A DNA stretch of 64,000 nt from Volvox africanus (Eukaryota > Chlorophyta > Chlorophyceae > Chlamydomonadales > Volvocaceae), in contig BSDZ01000022.1 of NCBI GenBank assembly GCA_030268105.1, forward strand, positions 1,963,001 through 2,027,000, in the 5' to 3' direction. Numbering within the stretch: position 1 is the stretch's first letter; each line of letters opens with the position of its first letter. The notes beneath the pieces were generated by a model. It ran no database searches, was not told the origin of the DNA, and was given only the letters and a program-made list of their open reading frames with translations. Positions 34,917 through 51,974 of the stretch are shown here, in pieces. The translations under genes and the position numbers were made by a program.

Positions 34917-37900
34917 ATGGCACAGCAACTACTTTTGCCTATTGCCCAAATAACAGATCAGCGGCAAAAGACAGAGGCGTATAAGAGCGCTTTGAAGCAG
35001 ATCCTGAGTACTGGACAACCAGAAGCATGCAAGGAGTTTGTTAATCACAGTAAGCTCATAGTTCCATAGCTTTATGCTTTATGCATTAACAGGAGAACAA
35101 TAATGCTTGTGTGATGGGCCGACGGGGTGCATTACGGCATGCAGTCTGAAACGCACCCGAACCATTACGTTACTAACCTTTTCGCTGATAATACTTTCCT
35201 GCTTACAGTGCTGACGGATGAGGTCCCTTTGGTTATCAGTCGGCAGCTGCTGCTCCTCTTCGCCCAGGGCATTGCGCAGTTTCCCACCGCCAACCACGTC
35301 GCAGTCGCCACAGCGTAAGTTTGGCTCAAGTAGAAGTGGCCTTTCATAGCAGATCTCGGTTGGGGTGGGGTGGGGTGGGGTGGGGTGTTCCGGACGAGGC
35401 ACGAGTGTCAAACACTTGCGTGTGAGCACTGACCACCGTTACTGGCGGTTGCTGGCGGGTTGGTCGCTGCGCTGCGGCGGAAAGTAAACGCAGTGAAAGT
35501 GGGATGCAGCATGAGGGGTTACTGGTACGGCAACGTAAATCGCGAAGGAATTCCGTTTTGGGTTTCGCAGCGCCATGTGGTTCCTGTCATTTTCCTTCTC
35601 CATACACACAGACACAGACACATATACACACACAGACACAGACACATATACACACACACACACATATACACACACATATACACACACAGACACAGACACA
35701 GACACATATACACACACAGACACAGACACAGACACAGACACATATACACACACAGACACAGACACAGACATGCACGCACATAAACGCACAGGGCCCTGGA
35801 GCGTCTGCAGCCGCGCGTGGTGTCCTTTGAGGACAGCGTAGTGTTGATGCGGGAGAACCTGGCGGAGGCGCTGGAGAAGGAGGAGGAGTGGAGCAAGGCG
35901 GCGCAAGTAGGCTGAGGGAGAGGGAAGAATTGGCGAAGGGAGAGGCGTGTGAGATGAGGAATGAAGGGGGAGGGGCCTGGGGGTAGGGGTTGGTGTCAGG
36001 AGGGGATAGGGTTTGGGAGGAGCACAGGGTGTGTACGTCTGTACGACGGGGCTTCTAGAGCCCCGTCTGAAACCTCTGCAATGCCACCGCGCATCAGTGC
36101 ATTTGAGATGCACGTACAAATACACAAACACAAACAGACACGTCCACACTTACAGATTGCACATCCGCTTACACTTACACATACACATACACACTTACAC
36201 GTGCTTACTTAAACACATACATTCACACACTCATCTGCACTTGTATCCACACCCGCAAGCCGTATGCCGTACGGGTGAGTCTCAAGCCGCACCTCTCCAC
36301 AGCCCAAGACGATATCTTCTTCCACCACCCTGCCTAGTTGCTGTTGTTTTAATCTGTACGAGCAAACCTCCCTTCGCCCATACCATGTTAGTGCTTGATA
36401 GTGTTGCTGTCATCCTCATTATTCACTATATTTCCTCATCCCCCCCCTCCCCTCATCCCACCACCACCCTTCTTACCTTCACTGTCAGGTCCTGTCGGGT
36501 ATTGACCTGGAGTCCGGCGGCCGTGCAATGGAACCGTCGTACAAACTAAGCAAGAATATCAAGATTGCCATGCTGTATCTGGAGGTGTGCAGCTGTACCG
36601 TTCATGCTCTATATGTCTGTCGTTCATCCCGTGTCTCATGTCTTTGATACCCGCTTTGCGCATGAAAGTAAAATGAAACATGCAGGACGATGACTCCATC
36701 AACGCGGAGATGTACATCAAAAAGGCTGCAGCACTGATCAGCAGTTGCAAGGACGAGGGACTGGAGCTGCAGTACAAGGTACGATAAATGGACGACAGCA
36801 TGCCCATACCCCTCTCAACCCCCTCCCCGCCACGTGCAAATTCTTTCCTCTCTTTCAATCCAGAACAGAGTAACCCTTTTAAACCGGCTTTTGTTGATTG
36901 CCATTCGTTCCTACAACTTACCGTACAACCGTTAACCACCAACCGCAACCGACAGACCTGCTACGCCCGAATCTTGGACGCTAAACGCCGCTTTTTGGAG
37001 GCGGCTCTGCGTTACTACGAGCTGTCCTCTATAAGGCCCTCGGCGGCAGGGAGTTTACAGGTAAGCGCCGTGTTGTTTGTTTTGTTGTGGTGATGGTGTG
37101 TGTGTGTGTGTGCCAATGCACCCACCCTCCCTCACCCCCTCCGCCCCTTCGTCCCGCCTCCCCCCCTCCTAACAGCTGGACGAGGGGGATCTGGAGACCG
37201 CTCTCCGTTCCGCCATCACCTGCACCGTTTTAGCACCCGCAGGCCCACAACGGTCACGTATGCTGGCGGCTCTGTACAAGGTACGGAATTGCCGTACCAT
37301 CTGGAATGGGAGTTGGTCGTACAAACTGTTGTAGCAGTAGTCCTAGTACTCGTATGTAATCGTATTGTCGTACGGTGCGACAAGTCGTGTAGTACGAAGG
37401 ACGTGGGGTGTATGAGGCGTGCTCAGGTGCCGGTCATGGCGCCGACCGTTATCTTATTTATGGCCCTTCGTTGTTGGAAGAAAAACCGTCCAACGAAATT
37501 GGCAAAGGTAACTTTCGTTGCCAGCAACCAACTTCATTTTTTTCCTTTGGTTATGTAGGACGAGCGCAGCTCCCGGTTGGGCGATCTGTACCCTTTCCTT
37601 CAAAAAGTGTATTTGGAGCGGATCCTGGATCGGTACGACTTGTGAATGAAACCGTGGGTGGTTAGGGAACCGTTAGGACCGTTAACAACCGACCGATGGG
37701 GCACAGGAAACCCCTCACCACAGGCGCGTCGTAATTGTTGGGAAAGTGGTCGTACAGGGGAACGGAAGACGAGTCACACACGAACAACACACGCACACAC
37801 ACAAACAGGAGAGCAAAAGGGAGTGGGGGATCAGGGGGGTGTCACACAGCAGAATACGTTTCCGTTTCTGTTTGGTAGGTATCTGATGGTTGGTTTAACG

Positions 37901-39193
37901 GATCTGGATTCGTTGTACATTGCCATTCAGATCGGAAGTGGAGGCGTTTGCGAAGGGCCTTAAACCTCACCAAGTGGCCATCTTGGGGGCCGGTGGTACG
38001 GTACTGGATCGGGCTGTCGTACAACACAATTTAGCGGCGGCGTCACGGCTTTACAGCAACATCAGCACCGAGCAGGCAAGACCGCAACTTACTAAACATA
38101 GTTTTCTCCATTCCCTCCCATCCGTACCTCCCTCCCATTGGGTCTCTGGTTCTATAGTTCTTATAGGAATAAACTGCTCCACATTCTCTTCGCTTTCCCC
38201 TGCCTTTGCGTTTGGGTTTTAGTTATCCCCCCCCCCTTACCCCGCGTCTTTACAGCAATATACCAGGACTCGTTTATTCGCCTTCACACACAACTTTCGC
38301 CACGCATTCCTACACAGTAGTGTATCCCTCACCCTTCAGCTCTAGGCAGCTTTGGGTTTCAGCTCTCCCCCCCTTCCCCTACCTCAGCACTCAGTGCACT
38401 TGAGTGTTTTCGTCCCTCCCCCCGTCCCACTCCCCGCCTGCCCCGTCCGACTACCCGAAATGTACGAGTATTCGTCAGCTCGGTGGGCTGCTGGGACTCA
38501 GCGCGGAGGCAGCGGAGGCAGTGGCTGCGGATATGGTGGCGGAGGGGCGGATGGCGGGAAGCATTGATCAGGTGAAGGAGGGGAAGGGGGTGTAGGGAGA
38601 GAGGGAGGAAGAGGAGCAGTACAGTGTGTGTGAAGGGGGACCGGGTAGGGAAAGGGAAGGGATGCGAAGTAGAGGTAGGGAAAGGATGCGAAGAGCAGAC
38701 GAGGAAGACAGACCCGCGGGTCACAGCAGCAAAATCAGGGAGGGTGAAAATGGGGCCGCAGTGGTGAGATCTTAACTGCTGATGCGATGTGCCACTCTTT
38801 GACGTACTGTGTCGTACCATGTCGTACAGGTGGACCAGCTGATCCATTTTGGCGCCAAAGTGGAGGTGGAGGCACTAATGCGATGGGACGATTCCATTCG
38901 GTCCGCGTGCGCGAAGGCAAGTACGAATTTATGATGCAGCTGGAGGACTTCTGCTGTACGACTATGAACGACAAAGCATTGGACTTGAAATCCATCGATG
39001 TTATCATCATCACAGTAGTAGTAGTAAGCTGGTATCATCCCGCACCAACTTCACATGTGGTACAGCCGTTGCCGGACGTACATGACCGCCCAACCGTCTC
39101 AACGACCCGCAGGTCAGTGAGCTAGTGGACAGCGTAACAGCACTGGGTCTGGCAGGCCCCGCGGCATGCTCCACTGCAGCGGCGGCGCGATGA
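34917..39193 (+). CDS. CSN4: COP9 signalosome complex subunit 4
   Basis: A PCI-domain subunit of the COP9 signalosome, the complex that removes Nedd8 from cullins and so controls SCF-type ubiquitin ligases. Twelve exons (34917-35049, 35209-35314, 35792-35906, 36489-36584, 36686-36778, 36956-37060, 37176-37280, 37559-37632, 37931-38075, 38479-38571, 38830-38916, 39113-39193) give 410 residues, matching the family length of about 406. Family blocks: SRQLLLLFAQ, LERLQPRVVSFEDSVVLMRE, LSGIDLESGGR, SYKLSKNIKIAMLYLEDDDS, AEMYIKKAAALI, CYARILDAKRRFLEAALRYY, TALRSAITCTVLAPAGPQRS, MLAALYKDERSSRL and LQKVYLERILDR. These form the TPR-like helical repeats. The PCI/winged-helix end is LYSNISTEQLGGLLGLSAEA, MVAEGRMAGSIDQVDQLIHF and MRWDDSIRSACAK. 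Introns 9 and 11 use GC donors. TGTAA follows 260 bases after the stop. Confidence 0.96.
35603..35790. repeat. Compound CA-rich microsatellite in CSN4 intron 2
   Basis: Alternating ACACAGACACAGACAC and ACATATACAC units fill about 190 bases and run into the acceptor of exon 3 at 35791. The tract is open in several frames on both strands, giving false ORFs. Confidence 0.95.
38711..38722. repeat. GACCC-GC-GGGTC palindrome
   Basis: Family member in CSN4 intron 10, the only one with a GC centre. Confidence 0.85.
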
Positions 39194-39452
39194 CCCAGAT
39201 CCAAAACCTGAAGCGAATATTTAATAAAAACAAACAAATGACATTTTAAAGATCCAGATCCAGATTCTAGAAAAGTGTTTCTTGGCCGCCCTATCTAGGT
39301 TTGTTGGATCCAAAAGGTCAGGATCCATGAATCCTTAGAACCATGGTAGTGTGCGGGATGTACGATGTGTTTGGCGGTTGACGCAGGCACGCGAGCAGTG
39401 TACGGCGGGCAACGAAGCGTCCGTGATGGGCCCTATGTCGATCACAGATAAG

Positions 39453-39457
39453 TGTAA
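39453..39457 (+). terminator. TGTAA polyadenylation signal of CSN4
   Basis: TGTAA lies 260 bases after the CSN4 stop codon on the sense strand. Confidence 0.6.
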
Positions 39458-39911
39458 TCTGAGTCACCATCACCAGCATCATTGTTATCATCGCTATCAT
39501 CAACACTGCTTTACATAATTTCATTCTTCACGGCGCCGCCACTTTCCGCTCTCCCAACACCATGCCGATGATGTTGCCGGTGTTACTGGGAAAGATGTTA
39601 CGAGACGGTACGACAGTGCCGGTACAACCATTTCGTAATGCCGCTTATATTGTAATATGAAGTACACTAACTAATATAATGAATGCATGTATATACATCC
39701 ATATAATATGCGTATATTATATCCCCCAGTTCGGCAACGGAAAATACAAACCACCACCTCAAAACCCTAAAACCAGCATGTTTTGGTTTTTTCACATGTA
39801 AGGCAACATCCTTATAGAGAGAGCGAGAGTGAGGGGGAGGGAACATCATGTCTGGTGCCGTACTGGGGGTACGCTGTGGTCCTCGTACACCCTGCGCTGT
39901 ACTTGTATCCA

Positions 39912-39943
39912 GGAGGATACAATTGTAACCAATTGTATCCTCC
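39912..39943. repeat. Perfect 14-bp stem-loop
   Basis: The arm GGAGGATACAATTG, a four-base loop TAAC, and the complementary arm CAATTGTATCCTCC. It lies between the convergent CSN4 and B3-like genes. Confidence 0.92.
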
Positions 39944-40647
39944 CCCTCTCCGTCCCCCTCCCCTCTTCTCCCCCCTTCTCTCTCTCTCTCCCTGTCTCTG
40001 TCTCCCTCTCTATGGGCATCTTGGCCTGGAAAGGCGAGTCTTCTCAATTACGACTTCGTGTGTTTTTTTGCATTTGGTGGTGGCTACAGCGATTCCTGCT
40101 ACTGCTACTGCTACTGCTAGTGGGGAGCGATACTTTGATTAATAGAGAGCAAGGCAGCAGTACACAGTGAGAATGGCCCTTAATGCAGCAATGTCTGTGT
40201 GTATCAAAATATTTCCGTGCCATCCAGCGGCCGCTCATCCCCCCTCACCCCCCGTCTCGAAACGGCAGTCCACATTCATTCAATTAGTTCAGCATGGAGG
40301 ATATTAAGTACGGCAAAAATAGGAATGGGTTAAGGTTACTCAAATAACGAACCAACTAACCAAGAAACCACCCAAGAAATCACTATTCATCTTGAACCTC
40401 CTTTTCAATGCTGCCTACCCCCCACCCTATCACCCCACCACCCCCGCCCCGACCCCCGGCCCCGTCACCTCTGCCGCCATTAACTACAGCTTCCACCGCC
40501 GCTGTTCTGTATCTGTTTCCATCCCCTCCACGTTACCGCCGCCGCCGACCGCCGGCCTACTGTTACTGCCCTACTCCACTGCCACTGCGCCGAAAAGCCC
40601 TCATAAGAAAACAACAACCAATTATGTTGTCAATCATAAATAATACA

Positions 40648-43600
40648 TCACCAAGTCGCCAAACCCATAAGGCCCGCAGTCGTGGCCGAGCCATGCCGCC
40701 CGAACCGGCAGATCGACCGTACGGGCGCAACTTCGACGAAGGCGCGCGGAAATGCTGCTACAGGCCGCGGCGGCGGCGGCGGCGGCAACGGTGGCGGCAG
40801 CGGCAAGGAAAACCCGCCGCGCGATGGTGGACGCGTCAATGACGGAGGTGTCCCTACCCGCTTGGCGGCACACCTGGCCGCATGAGATGCCGCCGCCGCC
40901 GCCGCCGCCGCCACCACCACGCCCCTTCCCACTGGTCCTGACCTTGGCCTACGCAGCGGCGGTGGAGCCTGGGGTTGGCTCCTTGCCAGCTCAGCCTCCA
41001 CCTCCATATCCTCCACCGCCGCCGCCGATGCCGCCGCCGCCATGCCTATCGTTGAAAGCGGTGCACGTCCAGGCATACTAGAAGAGTCCGGCTGTAGCAC
41101 CACCTCCGCCGCTGTCGCCCCCGCCGCCGCCGCCGCACCAAGACTTCCGACAGAGGTCCGCTGCAGCTTTAGTCGAATTGTGACGTCGACGGCGGCGGCG
41201 GTTACGGCTCTGGGGGCTCTGGGGGTGGTGGCGGAAGCAGCCGTCAAGGAATTCCCTGCCCCGCCGCTGAACTCATGATGTCTTTCATCCTGCCTCACCA
41301 ACACGGTCGTTACCGCCTCCGCTGCAGCGGCGTCGGTATCTTCAGTTACGACCGCCGCCGTCGGCATCGCCGCTGCTGCTGCCGCCGCCGCCGCCGTCGC
41401 CACAGTAGCAGGTTTAGCTGGCGAGTCTGCATTCAGAAGCAAGATGTCCCCCGGCACCGCTCCGCAGGCTCGCAACCAGGCCTTCAAGCCCGTCAAACCC
41501 CAGTACGGCGCCACGCGGTCATTGCCGTACCTAGTACTTCCAGGGTGGCTCCGAAGCAAGGCGTTGGTGGGTCCAGGTATAGAAGAGGACGGTTTAAGCA
41601 GATCCGGATTCGAAACGGACTCCAAATCCAAAGTGACTGGCACGCCCAGCCCCGTCCTGCTGGCGACGTCCGGTCCAAGGATTTGCCGTACGACCCCCAA
41701 AGGGACGTACACACCCTTCTTCAAGTTGTACTCCGACAATCGCACAGCGGTTGGTACGACAGCTGGGGAGTTGGCGGCTGACGTCACCACTGCCCGGCCG
41801 TCACGTGACAGCGACAGCTGCAGCCTATCACCTATCCCTAGCCCTAAATCCCGTACCAATCCTGCCGTACGAGTCAGCGCGAGGCCAGGTGACCCAGGCT
41901 TGCCGATGTACAGCCGTACTGCGTACTCTTGAAACGCTAATGTACCGTCACCGGCACCGTCGTATCCAGCTGGCAGCATCCGATACAACCGGACCTCTTG
42001 ACTCGCGCAAACGGAGCCACTGCCACTGCCGCTGCCGCTGCCGCCGCCACTGTTGCTGGTGCTGTTTTCATTAGTGCTGTCGGTTCCGTTGCTGCTACTG
42101 CTACTGCTACTGCTACTGCTACTGCTACTGGCGCTACTGGTACTGCTCCCAGTGCCGTGGGATGGTAAAGCCCCCGCCGTGAGCAGTTGCGGTGCGAAGG
42201 CCGCCCGGAGGGCCTTATACCCTATCAGACCCTTATCCCAACGAACTCGGAGTGAATACTTAGCGGCTTCTCCCGCCCTTTCCGAACCCCCCACTGACAT
42301 CAAATCGCTTCTGGGCACCAGGACGACATTCTGGTTAGTAGTGAGACCTGCATGCCGTTGCCGCCGCTGCCGCTGCGTCGGCGGCAACGGTGGCGATGTC
42401 ACCGCAGTCGCAGGAAGTTGGAAAGCGGAATCCCCCTCTTCCCCGCCAAACGTACTCGAGTTTGATCCGTCGAGAACGATGTTCGTTGTGCTGCTGCTGC
42501 TGGTACTGCGGGTGCGGAAAAAACGTAGTACGACATGTGCCTCATTGACGCTTTCGGCGGCGGGGATGATACCAGCATCCTCATCTGCAGCAGATGCCGT
42601 ACTCCCTGACGTATCCGGCGTCACCAGAGCCGCGCCTGATGTGCTCATCCCCGTTGGCGCGGATAGCGAAGCGCCCACTCGCTCCAAACACAGCGAGTCG
42701 CCGGGAGCTGCTCCGCGGGCCTTGAGCCAAGTGCTGATGCCCTTCAAATACCAAACCGCAGAGTCGTCTACATTTTTCGCGTTTTTGTAGCTTCGCAAGT
42801 AGCAGAATGCGCTGGAGCCCCTTCCGGGTCGCCGCGGCGGAGCCGCGGCAGCCATCGCCGTTGCTGTAACCGACGCTGACACTGACGCCACCACGGCTGC
42901 TGTGGCGGGGGCAAAGTTATTAACCCCCTGGCTTCGGAGCCCCTCGTCCTCTAGATTATCGTCCGCTAGCTTTACAGGTAAGACCTGTCGCGTCCGGTTG
43001 GCGATCCCATCGCCGTACAGCTGCCGTATAACGCCAATCGGAATGTACACTTTGTTGGAGACGTGCGTCTCCGAGAGAGGCACAATACATATCTCCACAC
43101 CGGTCGCCGCCGCCGCCGCCGCCACCTTTACTACTGCTTGGCCGTCATGAGGCAGAGGCGTCAAGAAAATCCGGTCCCCAGGCACAAGGCCCAGGTCGCG
43201 GACCATTTTCGTCGTACGACCCAGCCTTACTGCTGTTGTCCCGTTACGAACCCACGCCTGCAGATGGACGGTGTACGAAACCGCCGCCACCACCCCACCG
43301 GAAGTGACGCCATCGGCGGCGGCGGCGCCGCCGCTGATGGCGTTGTCACTGGTTTTCTGATAGAGCAACACCACCTCCTGCGGCTCGCCGCTGGTGATGG
43401 CAACTTCAAGCTGGCGAGGGAATGCTGCGCGAATCGCCTGAATACCGTTTAGCTGGCGGCAGGTGAGGACTTTAAGTGTGTACGTCCCAGTGCTGGCTGC
43501 AGCGGCTGCGGTGGCAGCGGCGCCGTCGTTGCCTGAGATGAAACCATCTCGGATGATTCCTCCCTCTTCCGCCGTCATGATGGCTCCCTTAAGGCCATAA

Positions 43601-43677
43601 CCACTATAACCAACACCATCAACAACAACAACAGCACTGCCGCCACCGGCAGCACGGTCCGCTGAGCTCTGCCTCAT
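40648..43677 (-). CDS. Intronless protein with duplicated B3-like unit
   Basis: A single open frame of 1009 codons from ATG 43677; the frame stays open upstream to at least 43749 without another ATG, so a spliced 5' exon is possible. It is rich in Ala, Ser and Gly runs. Two long repeats are visible. Unit 1 (about 66-335) contains YTLKVLTCRQLNGIQAIRAA, RTTKMVRDLGLVPGDRIFLT, KVYIPIGVIRQLYG and GISTWLKARGAAPGDSLCL. Unit 2 (about 473-748) contains YSLRVRWDKGLIGYKALRAA, TRTAGLVRDLGLGIGDRLQL, GVYVPLGVVRQILG and GLKAWLRACGAVPGDILLL. Each unit therefore holds two halves that end in a Leu-x-x-GD-x-hydrophobic turn. That pattern, with a preceding IP-x-x-x-VRQ-type helix, resembles plant B3 DNA-binding pseudobarrels, but this is a visual match only. 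A Pro-rich tail follows. Function is not known; a nuclear DNA-binding role is an inference. Confidence 0.7.
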   Translation of the reverse strand: MRQSSADRAAGGGSAVVVVDGVGYSGYGLKGAIMTAEEGGIIRDGFISGNDGAAATAAAAASTGTYTLKVLTCRQLNGIQAIRAAFPRQLEVAITSGEPQEVVLLYQKTSDNAISGGAAAADGVTSGGVVAAVSYTVHLQAWVRNGTTAVRLGRTTKMVRDLGLVPGDRIFLTPLPHDGQAVVKVAAAAAATGVEICIVPLSETHVSNKVYIPIGVIRQLYGDGIANRTRQVLPVKLADDNLEDEGLRSQGVNNFAPATAAVVASVSASVTATAMAAAAPPRRPGRGSSAFCYLRSYKNAKNVDDSAVWYLKGISTWLKARGAAPGDSLCLERVGASLSAPTGMSTSGAALVTPDTSGSTASAADEDAGIIPAAESVNEAHVVLRFFRTRSTSSSSTTNIVLDGSNSSTFGGEEGDSAFQLPATAVTSPPLPPTQRQRRQRHAGLTTNQNVVLVPRSDLMSVGGSERAGEAAKYSLRVRWDKGLIGYKALRAAFAPQLLTAGALPSHGTGSSTSSASSSSSSSSSSSSSNGTDSTNENSTSNSGGGSGSGSGSGSVCASQEVRLYRMLPAGYDGAGDGTLAFQEYAVRLYIGKPGSPGLALTRTAGLVRDLGLGIGDRLQLSLSRDGRAVVTSAANSPAVVPTAVRLSEYNLKKGVYVPLGVVRQILGPDVASRTGLGVPVTLDLESVSNPDLLKPSSSIPGPTNALLRSHPGSTRYGNDRVAPYWGLTGLKAWLRACGAVPGDILLLNADSPAKPATVATAAAAAAAAAMPTAAVVTEDTDAAAAEAVTTVLVRQDERHHEFSGGAGNSLTAASATTPRAPRAVTAAAVDVTIRLKLQRTSVGSLGAAAAAGATAAEVVLQPDSSSMPGRAPLSTIGMAAAASAAAVEDMEVEAELARSQPQAPPPLRRPRSGPVGRGVVVAAAAAAAASHAARCAAKRVGTPPSLTRPPSRGGFSLPLPPPLPPPPPPRPVAAFPRAFVEVAPVRSICRFGRHGSATTAGLMGLATW

Positions 43678-45453
43678 AATGAACTTTTTGTTGAGGGCCG
43701 AGAACGTTAATGATGTGCTGTTTGATGCTGCGGATGATGGAGGAGACAAAGGACTGGCAGGAGCCCTGAATGGGGGGGCAGATGTTTACATAGCGATGGA
43801 CAATGGTGTGGATTCAAGGTGCCCGCAGCGTTCATGAAATGTGGGTCACGATAATGGAGGAAGAAGAAGAGGAGGAGGAGAAGGAGGTGACGAAATTCTG
43901 CTAAAGGTTACAAAACACTCCAGCTCCATGCTCACAACCCAAGGCTGATGCCATCGTACCTATGTGGCGATTCTCTCAATCTGGGTACCTGTTTGATCTA
44001 TTATTTAGTCGATGTCATGTATAGGAAGTCGTCCTTTGGGGTCCTTAGGCAATTGCAAGCCTGTTGATGCCCCTTCCTTGGAGGAATGCCGACAAAAGCT
44101 TGTTTCGGTCCAAGTTCGTCTTAAAATTTCAGGAACTGTGTCAACAAATTACCATGATAAGGAAAATATTGATGCTTCCGTTGCTAATTTGCTTTTAACA
44201 TTGACCTTCGCTTTCGCAACAGGCAGCCGTCACCGAGGCTATATGTACGAGTCCAAACAGCTACACGTAAGTCAGGTTAGTTTTTTGTAAACCATATGTA
44301 ACTGATCTTTTGTAAGCAGCGTTTTAGTTTGTGATAAGTTTTGTTAACAAATCTTCGGAAATCGTATTAGTTGGTACAAATTTGTCGTAACCGACTTATT
44401 GGCATTGCGGTAGGGTATCCGTACTCAGGATGTTCATCTTTAGGCTTTCACTCCCTCAAGCTCGTGTGGGGCTTCTGTCCGGCGCTCGTTCCTCCGCCGC
44501 TACGAAAAAGAAAGAGGATCCAAAAGATCCGAAATCCTGTTTTCTTTGCGTTGCGAGCTGGCAAAACTGAAAGAATCTTTCTTGCAAGTGCCTGTTTCCC
44601 TCTGTTTGCGGCTCCAAATATTCAGAAGCAAAAGAAGAAGTTGTGTTACATGTCGTTCGGTGACAATCAGACGTGCTCTCTCAAAACACTAACACTCAAG
44701 CAAAACGCATACAGAAAGAGACCGCCCATCGATGGGACATCTTTCCCCGACCCGCACCCGCACCTTCCCGGCACCACCTGCCAGCCCCAACCTGAATCAG
44801 CGTCCTTGTGTTTCGGCTTCTTCATACCGTCGTCTCCTCCTACCTCCCCAGGAGGGCTCCCCCTCGGACCCGATCCCTACAATCCCGTTGACATTCGGCA
44901 ATCGTGCGTCTTTATCCCCTCCTCTCCTCAACCAACCAACGGAAATCAAAGCTCCGAAACCATCTCAAAGGCAAAAACCTACACGGCCATATAGCGGTTT
45001 CACGGGGCGTGGGTTTCGTCTGTCCATATCATCATGAGAGCTGTGAACTCGCAAAAGCTAAAAACGCCGTTAACGAACCATACAAATCACAAGTACAAAA
45101 CTCCTTCAACTTACAGCCATACCAATTTTCAAGAACAAACACCACCACAGTACTGCAACAACAGAGCGGCGCATGTTAAGGTTGAAACGGCGTATAGCTG
45201 CAACATGCATATGTGGGACTCAACAGCCCTCCCAACAGCCTTTTCCCCCTTCCTTTTCAACCCCCCCCCTCGCACATCCGTACACCTGTCCACCGACCAC
45301 TTGGATGGAGGCGTCTTTTTCCGCATACCAACACTTCAACAAACTGTCGTACAGTAACCTTCAATTTATTCTACGTACTTATTCATTCCTCCTCCTCTTT
45401 TATTTTTCAATAATTAGTTTTTAGTTTTTTGTCATTCCTCATCCTTATCCTCA
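43678..45453. other. Unresolved region between B3-like gene and DLD
   Basis: About 1.8 kb. The right part is the DLD 3' UTR, with the reverse-strand TGTAA at 45111-45115. An acceptor-like ATTCAG on the minus strand about 105 bases upstream of ATG 43677 could mark an upstream exon of the B3-like gene. On the plus strand an open frame without conserved features runs to 44994 (in-frame ATG at 44649), and another from about 44015 contains NYHDKENIDASVANLLLTLT. Neither could be tied to a known family, and no splicing was supported. Confidence 0.4.
45111..45115 (-). terminator. TGTAA polyadenylation signal of DLD (reverse strand)
   Basis: TTACA on the plus strand is TGTAA on the sense strand of DLD, about 340 bases after its stop codon. 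Confidence 0.5.

Positions 45454-51974
<6,521 letters not shown>

Larger units (their letters stand above)
39194..40647. other. Convergent region between CSN4 and B3-like gene
   Basis: Two converging 3' UTRs and no recognised exon. It holds the CSN4 TGTAA at 39453-39457 and a perfect 14-bp hairpin at 39912-39943. Confidence 0.6.

Noticed and set aside
35587..35790. Long reading frames of Cys/Val or His/Thr repeats
   Set aside because: They are translations of a CA-rich microsatellite in CSN4 intron 2.
42053..42790. 245-codon plus-strand frame opposite the B3-like gene
   Set aside because: It is a shadow of the minus-strand coding sequence, without its own conserved motifs.
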